Of a stretch of 18,303 nt of DNA, positions 13,424 through 18,303 are shown in pieces (position 1 is the stretch's first letter; the number at the start of each line of letters is the position of its first letter). The stretch spans positions 1 to 18,303 of the forward strand of contig CAMWLX010000024.1 of assembly GCA_947175225.1 (NCBI GenBank), given 5' to 3'. The DNA comes from an uncultured Porphyromonadaceae bacterium (GTDB lineage Bacteria > Bacteroidota > Bacteroidia > Bacteroidales > Muribaculaceae). A model generated the notes under the pieces. It was not told where the DNA came from. It searched no databases and saw only the letters and a list, made by a program, of their open reading frames with translations. The position numbers and the translations under genes were made by a program.

Positions 13424-14326
13424 ATGAAAACATTAAGATATATATTCGTATTCTCCCTGCTTCTCTCCATAAAGACATATGCGTCTGGCGAAGTGCCTGA
13501 TACGCTTATGGCGGTGGATTCCCCATCGAAAGTAATTATTACTGAAAGTTCTCAAGGCACACGGATCATAGTGACCGACAATAAGAGTGGCACTGAGGAG
13601 TCATATCTTGTAGAGTATACACCGGGGGCTAAAGTCAGCACTTCTCGAAAATCTTCAGTTTCAATATTTAATATTCCAGGCCTTGACTGCATGAATAGGA
13701 AAGAAAAATGCGGATGCATTGGAAATGGCTGGTCGGTAGGAGCTGATGGCCTTTGTATAGGACTAAACCAAGCTCACGATCAGACTGGAGGTGGCGGACT
13801 ACAGTGGTCGAAGTCGTTTGAGATCAGCTGGCTGAGTTGCCTTAATATTGGCTATTCGTTTAGCAGGTCGCATATATATTTAGGTCTTGGATTTGACTGG
13901 AGAAACTATAAGGCTACTGCCGACAGGCGCTGGCTCGTCGTATCTGAGTCAGGTGGCGTAGAATGGGGGGAGGCGCCCGAAGGAGCAAACGTGAGATACT
14001 CCCGCCTGAAGGTCTTCAGTCTTCAAATGCCATTATTATATGAATGGAGCATCCCTAAATCGAAATTGCAACTCAAGCTTGGTCCCATACTCAATTTCAA
14101 TACCTATTCTTCTCTAAAGGGCATTTATGATGATTCCTTTGGCAACCGCTGCGAATGTTTCACAAAGAATTTCGAAAGAAATCCTACGACACTCGACTTT
14201 TTTGGATCAATTGCATATCGCAACTCGCTTGGAATCTACGTGCGTTATTCCCCGATGAAGGTCTTGAAAGAATCATCTCCCATCAACTTCACTCCCTTCA
14301 CAGTGGGAATCGGATTTCTTATCTAA
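13424..14326 (+). CDS. Putative outer-membrane beta-barrel protein, second paralogue, with Cys cluster
   Basis: A 300-residue protein with a signal peptide (MKTLRYIFVFSLLLSIKTYA). The N-terminal segment starts with PDTLMAVDSPSKVIITESSQ, parallel to the first paralogue. A predicted barrel follows (SFEISWLSCLNIGYSF, IYLGLGFDWRNY, LQMPLLYEWSI, SLGIYVRYSPMKVL) and ends TVGIGFLI. Between the N-terminal segment and the barrel lies a cysteine cluster (C89, C96, C98 in GLDCMNRKEKCGCIG). A later pair, C243 and C245 (RCECF), sits in a likely outer loop; none of these is matched in the sister protein. The gene is 15 bases after the first barrel and is the last of the operon. The Cys residues could form disulfides or bind metal. 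Confidence 0.72.
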   Translation: MKTLRYIFVFSLLLSIKTYASGEVPDTLMAVDSPSKVIITESSQGTRIIVTDNKSGTEESYLVEYTPGAKVSTSRKSSVSIFNIPGLDCMNRKEKCGCIGNGWSVGADGLCIGLNQAHDQTGGGGLQWSKSFEISWLSCLNIGYSFSRSHIYLGLGFDWRNYKATADRRWLVVSESGGVEWGEAPEGANVRYSRLKVFSLQMPLLYEWSIPKSKLQLKLGPILNFNTYSSLKGIYDDSFGNRCECFTKNFERNPTTLDFFGSIAYRNSLGIYVRYSPMKVLKESSPINFTPFTVGIGFLI

Positions 14327-14376
14327 TATTTTTTCGGCAGCAGTTAGGATATAATGATCGCGATCAATAAGCGCGA

Positions 14377-14417
14377 CAGACGGTCGCTAATGCCAATTTG
14401 GCATTAGCGACCGTCTG
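14377..14417. terminator. Long perfect hairpin between convergent genes
   Basis: The arm 14377-14394 (CAGACGGTCGCTAATGCC) pairs exactly with 14400-14417. A and T residues extend the pairing into the loop. A T-run (14442-14447) lies 24 bases after it on the plus strand. It is the likely shared 3' end for the sigma operon and the arabinofuranosidase gene. A separate small palindrome, TGATCGCGATCA, is at 14355-14366. Confidence 0.6.
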
Positions 14418-14455
14418 AGCTATTTGGCGGCAGGGAAGGTCTTTTTTATTCTGAC

Positions 14456-16915
14456 TTATTTTATCTTGATTTTTAATATATTTACAGAATAAGCAGGCAC
14501 ATTGAAGCGCACTTCATTAGCGTTTCCTTGCCTGATGCTTCCGGCTGCGGGATATACATTCCGGGGATCTGCGATTGTATTTTCGTCGTTGCCTTTAGCC
14601 GAAGACAATCTAATAAGCTGAAGGGCATCATCCTTGCTTGAGTCTACTGCACAATTTGACAAACGAACCACTCCATCTGCATATCCATCTCCAACATTTA
14701 CCACTTTCACATACATTATCTTTGCATCGTCGTCGATAGTGGTAGAAGCATAGACGCCTTCATAGGCACTCCCTTTCTGTGTCTTGCAAGCGAGATCAAG
14801 CGTGCCGTCGATGTAGCAATGCACGCTATCCCCATCGACATCGACCTGAAGATCATACCAACGGCCGGTTTCTACGCTGAAACGCTTGTCTCTGCACAAT
14901 GGAACGCGGTTGCCATCTATAGATTGCTCTACGTTGTCTTGAGAGTTTGACCATCCGCCTACATTATACCACGCATAGTTGTCGGGATTCTTATATCCGA
15001 ACATTGCCATGAAGCCTTCAATGCCCGACAATTTCTTTGCCTGCACCTTGAATGTATATTTCTCAGAATCTATCTTTGCGGGGCATACAATCATAGCAGG
15101 CTGCTGATCACTTGTCTGGGATATTTCCGAAGGAGAGACGTTCCATTTCCCACTAATTGTCTCCCAATTATTATAATCGCTTAAGTTAATGACCTTTCCA
15201 TCAATGATAAGCTGTGGATTGCGATAAACTGACTGTGTGCCCCATGTAGCATATCCGACATGCAATGAAGGGTCTTTTTCCTCTTCTGTAGGCTGAGGCT
15301 TTGTAAGCTCATATGTCCAGTCGGTCTTGACTACTTGCTTGCCGATATTGTTGGCAAATAGTTGCTGGACGTAGTAGGAAGGTGTGCCCATGACATTTGA
15401 AGAGTTGAAGCGGATCATATCAGGACGCCAACGAGCATCGTTCTCATTCACAAATATTGGAGCATACGAGTTCATCACGACCACATCGGAATTGTTTTCC
15501 ATTCCCATCATATAGACGGCTTCTCCCAATGCTGCATTTAGATTGCCGGTATCTCCGAAGTTGCTTGTGACAGCATACTCGCCGACATAAACCTTATGTT
15601 TGGAGCGATCGTAGTCGTCATATTTGTTGAATCTGTCAGCAAACCATTTAGGATTGCGGTAGTAATGCTCATCTACGATATCCACCGGATAATCGTTGCG
15701 CCATGAAGGGAAGTCAGTAGCCCACGACTCAACATTGCCAATACATTTCACATTAGGATATTTCTCCTTGATGGCATTATAGAACTGTATGTAACGTTCA
15801 GGATAATGGTCGCTTTGATCGGAATTATCGTCCATGTGGAAGTTGTAGTTCTCATTTCCGATCTCAATAAATTCCAAATTGAATGGTTCGGGATGACCGT
15901 TTTCAGCACGCATCTTGCCATACTTGGTAGTGACATCGCCATTTGCATATTCAAGAGCATCAAGACACTCCTCAATCCAGTCTCCGATCTGGTCGTAGGG
16001 GGTGCAGCCGCCGTGCCAGATGCCGACATTCACTACAAACAGAGGTTTTGCACCCAAGTCTTCCGCCAACTGCAGATATTCATGGTAGCCGATACCGTCG
16101 CTCGTGCGGTAGCCCCAGTTGATGTTCTTATGCCCCTCTCTCTGCTCGATAGGTCCAATGGTGCGTTTCCATCTGAAAGCGTTGTCCGGGCTTTCCTGAC
16201 CTTCTACGAAACATCCGCCTGGAAAACGCATGAAAGTTGGGTTCATATCTGCAAGCATCTGTGCCAAGTCAGGACGCATACCATTTTCACGATTCTTGAA
16301 AGTAGGTGGGAATAGGCTGACTACGTCAAGCTGAAACTGTCCCGGCTTATCAGCAGTAAGAGTAAACTCAGCCTTTGGATCGTCGGCAGTAGCTACGATA
16401 GTAGCCGTATATTTCTTCCAATCTTTGGATAAAGCTACCTTAATATCAGATTGTCCGAGATTTTGACCATCCGTCGACTGAAGACGAGCCGTCACAGTTC
16501 CTTTATATGTCTTGTCGCTCTTTGCCCAAAAGGATAGTTTATAGGCAGTTCCTTTCACGGCGTTTATTCCCCAGAAACCTTCGTTGCGTACTCCGTCGCC
16601 AGGCTGAGAGACTATGACGTTAAGAGCATTGTGTTGAACATTGTTGAGCAAATCATTCTGAACCAAAGCTATTTGGGCATCCCCGACACTATGCCAGTTG
16701 CAAGGAGTCGTATCATCTTCAAATGATCGGTTGCGAATCAATTCTGCATACAGACCTCCGTCAGCAGCATGGTTGATATCTTCATAGAATATACCATAAT
16801 GTGTAGGGCTGACCAGAGGACCTCTCTGAGCAGCGTCGATATCGATCACTACTTGTGCATTCAAGGCAAAAGGCGAGGCTAACAGCAAGCCTGCAAGGAA
16901 TTGACTAATTTTCAT
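14456..16915 (-). CDS. Secreted alpha-L-arabinofuranosidase, GH51
   Basis: From the ATG at 16915 the protein has 819 residues with a signal peptide MKISQFLAGLLLASPFALNA. The order is: a short start region (PLVSPTHYGIFYEDINHAAD) typical of GH51; a carbohydrate-binding-like beta-sandwich, residues about 65-205 (CBM4_9-like, SFWAKSD and LTADKPGQFQLDVVSLFPP); and the catalytic barrel with MRFPGGCFVEG. The acid/base is in EIGNEN (E355) and the nucleophile in YVGEYAV (E446). A C-terminal half follows that includes a LamG-like sandwich (FMAMFGYKNPDNYAWYN) and ends in the GH51 C-terminal strands. It releases arabinofuranose from arabinan or arabinoxylan outside the cytoplasm. I chose 16915 because a promoter (16947-16977) lies inside the longer frame from 16984. 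No SusC/SusD pair is nearby, so it is not in a visible polysaccharide locus. Confidence 0.93.
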   Translation of the reverse strand: MKISQFLAGLLLASPFALNAQVVIDIDAAQRGPLVSPTHYGIFYEDINHAADGGLYAELIRNRSFEDDTTPCNWHSVGDAQIALVQNDLLNNVQHNALNVIVSQPGDGVRNEGFWGINAVKGTAYKLSFWAKSDKTYKGTVTARLQSTDGQNLGQSDIKVALSKDWKKYTATIVATADDPKAEFTLTADKPGQFQLDVVSLFPPTFKNRENGMRPDLAQMLADMNPTFMRFPGGCFVEGQESPDNAFRWKRTIGPIEQREGHKNINWGYRTSDGIGYHEYLQLAEDLGAKPLFVVNVGIWHGGCTPYDQIGDWIEECLDALEYANGDVTTKYGKMRAENGHPEPFNLEFIEIGNENYNFHMDDNSDQSDHYPERYIQFYNAIKEKYPNVKCIGNVESWATDFPSWRNDYPVDIVDEHYYRNPKWFADRFNKYDDYDRSKHKVYVGEYAVTSNFGDTGNLNAALGEAVYMMGMENNSDVVVMNSYAPIFVNENDARWRPDMIRFNSSNVMGTPSYYVQQLFANNIGKQVVKTDWTYELTKPQPTEEEKDPSLHVGYATWGTQSVYRNPQLIIDGKVINLSDYNNWETISGKWNVSPSEISQTSDQQPAMIVCPAKIDSEKYTFKVQAKKLSGIEGFMAMFGYKNPDNYAWYNVGGWSNSQDNVEQSIDGNRVPLCRDKRFSVETGRWYDLQVDVDGDSVHCYIDGTLDLACKTQKGSAYEGVYASTTIDDDAKIMYVKVVNVGDGYADGVVRLSNCAVDSSKDDALQLIRLSSAKGNDENTIADPRNVYPAAGSIRQGNANEVRFNVPAYSVNILKIKIK

Positions 16916-16946
16916 AAGATATTGAAGTTGTAGAATATTTTGGCTA

Positions 16947-16977
16947 CAAAAGTAGTAAAAAATATATTGCCATCCAA
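16947..16977 (-). promoter_or_regulatory. Promoter of the arabinofuranosidase gene
   Basis: On the minus strand TTG (16977-16975) is followed after exactly 20 bases by TACTTTTG (16954-16947), an ideal Bacteroidales -33/-7 pair. Transcription would begin near 16940, giving a leader of about 25 bases before the ATG at 16915. Confidence 0.75.
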
Positions 16978-17052
16978 TATCCACAACTCTTTTTCTTGCT
17001 TTGTATTAGGGCAGAGGATTGGGCTAAGGTGATAGTGAGGTAAGGAATAAAA

Positions 17053-17060
17053 TAGATTTG
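17053..17060 (+). promoter_or_regulatory. Possible -7 box of the FMN/Fe-S membrane protein gene
   Basis: TAGATTTG matches TAnnTTTG and lies 58 bases before the start codon at 17119. No TTG at the right distance is seen. The box is divergent from the arabinofuranosidase promoter. Confidence 0.4.
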
Positions 17061-17118
17061 GCGTGAAATTCGTTATATCTATATGGAATGGTTGCAAAAT
17101 TAAATTTTTAAGCCGACA

Positions 17119-18186
17119 ATGACAATTAAAGGAAGGATTTTAAGTTTAATATTGGTAATATTGATGATGATGGCGGCTGCTATTACTGTCAATAAGACTC
17201 TTTTCGGCAAAAGTTTAGAACGAATTGAAACAGCCGGCAATAACTCTGAAGAGCCGGCTGACACAATAATCTTGCAATCGACTGGAAATGCAGTCATCCA
17301 TACGGAAGGCATGAAAGGAACAATAGCCGGCTATGCCGGACCGGTACCTCTTGATATATACATAGAAGATGGAAAGATCTCTGAGATAAAAGCTCTGCCA
17401 AACGCAGAGACCCCTTCTTTCTTCAGCCGTGCCGCTGAATTGCTCAGCAAGTGGAATGGCAAGACTCCTGCCGAAGCTCTTGAAATGAAGGTAGATGCTG
17501 TAAGTGGCGCGACATACTCATCTACAGCCATTATCTCCAATGTCAATGCCGGACTTGCCCACTATCAAAACACTAATGCCAAGCCCGGCAACAATACTCC
17601 TTGGAAGATATGGATAGCACTTGCTGTCACATTGGCTGCTTGCATACTGCCATTGTTTGTGAAAAACAAGGTTTATCATAATGTGCAACTCATTGCCAAC
17701 GTAATAGTGCTTGGATTCTGGTGCGGACAATTTCTCGACTATTCCCTAATGCTGAAATACCTATCGGGAGGCTTTACGTTGCCAGCTGGACTCGTGGCTA
17801 TAGCCATGCTGATAGCAGCCTTCATCTATCCGCTCTTTGGCAAACCTCAACACTATTGCACCCATATCTGTCCTCTCGGGTCGGCTCAGCAACTGATGGC
17901 TCATATCTGCGGATACAAGCTGCATATCTCAGCAAAAGTGCTTCATGGACTCGACTGGTTTAGAAAGATACTCTGGGCTGTACTGATGCTGCTCTTGTGG
18001 GCAGACTGCCTTACCGGATGGATGGATCTTGAACTCTTCCAGGCATTTCAGTTTGAATCTGCATCCTGGTGGATTATTGGAGCGGCAATCCTATTTGTAG
18101 TGCTATCTGCTATAATCACACGTCCATATTGCCGATTCGTATGCCCGACAGGCTCTCTCTTTAAGCGCAGTGAAAATATAGGCTAA
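17119..18186 (+). CDS. Membrane FMN-binding protein with two CxxxCP Fe-S type motifs (NosR/RnfG-like)
   Basis: A 355-residue protein. Helix 1 (residues about 7-24) anchors it. Residues about 55-150 form an FMN-binding domain ending in DAVSGATYSS (126-135); in this family an ApbE enzyme attaches FMN to the Thr of SGAT, here T132. Five further membrane helices follow, near 153-171, 180-201, 220-240, 273-290 and 316-334. They carry CTHICP (C247, C251) and CRFVCP (C338, C342), the CxxxCP motifs of NosR and NapH-like polyferredoxins. The cytosolic double 4Fe-4S ferredoxin domain of full NosR is absent. It probably moves electrons across the inner membrane to an exported flavin. No ApbE gene or partner reductase is in the window. 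The gene appears to stand alone, with a hairpin after it. Confidence 0.85.
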   Translation: MTIKGRILSLILVILMMMAAAITVNKTLFGKSLERIETAGNNSEEPADTIILQSTGNAVIHTEGMKGTIAGYAGPVPLDIYIEDGKISEIKALPNAETPSFFSRAAELLSKWNGKTPAEALEMKVDAVSGATYSSTAIISNVNAGLAHYQNTNAKPGNNTPWKIWIALAVTLAACILPLFVKNKVYHNVQLIANVIVLGFWCGQFLDYSLMLKYLSGGFTLPAGLVAIAMLIAAFIYPLFGKPQHYCTHICPLGSAQQLMAHICGYKLHISAKVLHGLDWFRKILWAVLMLLLWADCLTGWMDLELFQAFQFESASWWIIGAAILFVVLSAIITRPYCRFVCPTGSLFKRSENIG

Positions 18187-18192
18187 TTAATT

Positions 18193-18214
18193 CAACTTTC
18201 GCTTGCGAAAGTTG
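18193..18214 (+). terminator. Perfect 10-bp hairpin after the FMN/Fe-S gene
   Basis: CAACTTTCGC (18193-18202), loop TT and GCGAAAGTTG (18205-18214) form a perfect stem 6 bases after the stop codon. GGTCATGAGGTTATAAG follows instead of a T-run. It shares its core CGCTTGCG, and the following GGTTAT-type words, with the hairpin at the end of the TolC-like gene. Confidence 0.6.
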
Positions 18215-18254
18215 ATGGTCATGAGGTTATAAGATTATTCTCCCAAGCACTTAG

Positions 18255-18303
18255 CCTATAAACCTATAAACCTATAAACCCATAAACCTATAAACCCATA
18301 AAC
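18255..18303. repeat. 8-bp tandem array running off the right edge
   Basis: Six units in exact 8-base register are CCTATAAA three times, CCCATAAA, CCTATAAA and CCCATAAA, followed by a final C at the last base of the window. The true length is unknown because the array is cut by the window edge. Confidence 0.85.

Noticed and set aside
15806..16315. 169-codon plus-strand frame inside the arabinofuranosidase
   Set aside because: It is antisense to the GH51 catalytic barrel and has no recognisable domain or start signal.
16916..16984. Longer N-terminus of the arabinofuranosidase from 16984
   Set aside because: The signal peptide begins at the ATG at 16915, and a TTG-N20-TACTTTTG promoter lies within the extra stretch.

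Overview
The window looks like a chromosomal segment of a gut-type member of the Bacteroidota, order Bacteroidales. The evidence is promoter-like boxes of the form TAnnTTTG (some with a TTG about 20 bases upstream), A-rich start regions without clear Shine-Dalgarno motifs, a C-terminal sorting-type domain on an exported protein, an ECF sigma operon with outer-membrane barrels, and a secreted GH51 arabinofuranosidase. The family (for example Muribaculaceae) is a guess. No rRNA, tRNA, CRISPR array, transposase or phage gene was seen.

Layout, left to right. (1) 249-1052 (+): an exported flavodoxin with a T9SS-like C-terminal domain. (2) 1300-2055 (+): a short-chain dehydrogenase of the YdfG type with its own promoter. 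It meets the next block tail to tail across two perfect hairpins. (3) 9048-2126 (-): a complete efflux operon, in order TetR regulator, TolC-like outer-membrane channel, HlyD-like lipoprotein adaptor, two ABC ATPases and two ABC-2 permeases. This is the gene set of E. coli CecR/YbhGFSR, but with the double ATPase split into two proteins. Three copies of a near-identical 12-base palindrome lie directly upstream of tetR. (4) 9626-9162 (-): a thioredoxin-fold lipoprotein with a CPDC active site. (5) 9978-10925 (+): an exported DUF362 protein. (6) 11085-14326 (+): a tight five-gene operon of ECF sigma factor, single-pass putative anti-sigma protein, small exported protein (probably DUF6108) and two paralogous putative outer-membrane beta-barrels. 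(7) 16915-14456 (-): a GH51 alpha-L-arabinofuranosidase with extra beta-sandwich domains. (8) 17119-18186 (+): a membrane protein joining a covalent-FMN-type domain to two CxxxCP Fe-S type motifs.

How the genes work together. The TetR-to-permease block should form one tripartite exporter that the regulator controls through the palindromes. The two ATPases carry complementary defects that both fall in the same composite ATP site, so the exporter probably has one catalytic and one degenerate site. The sigma operon is the best candidate for a poorly described system: a self-contained envelope regulon whose outputs are a small periplasmic protein and two barrels. Four separate genes encode exported redox-type proteins (flavodoxin, CPDC lipoprotein, DUF362, FMN/Fe-S membrane protein), but nothing shows that they are linked functionally.

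The spaces between genes are unusual. Several gaps inside the efflux operon hold 8-9 base degenerate tandem repeats, and an 8-base array (CCTATAAA type) runs off the right edge. A hairpin with core CGCTTGCG, followed by GGTTAT-type words, occurs at two places, once running into the last codons of the TolC-like gene. All statements come from reading the sequence and from memory of protein families; no search was run.
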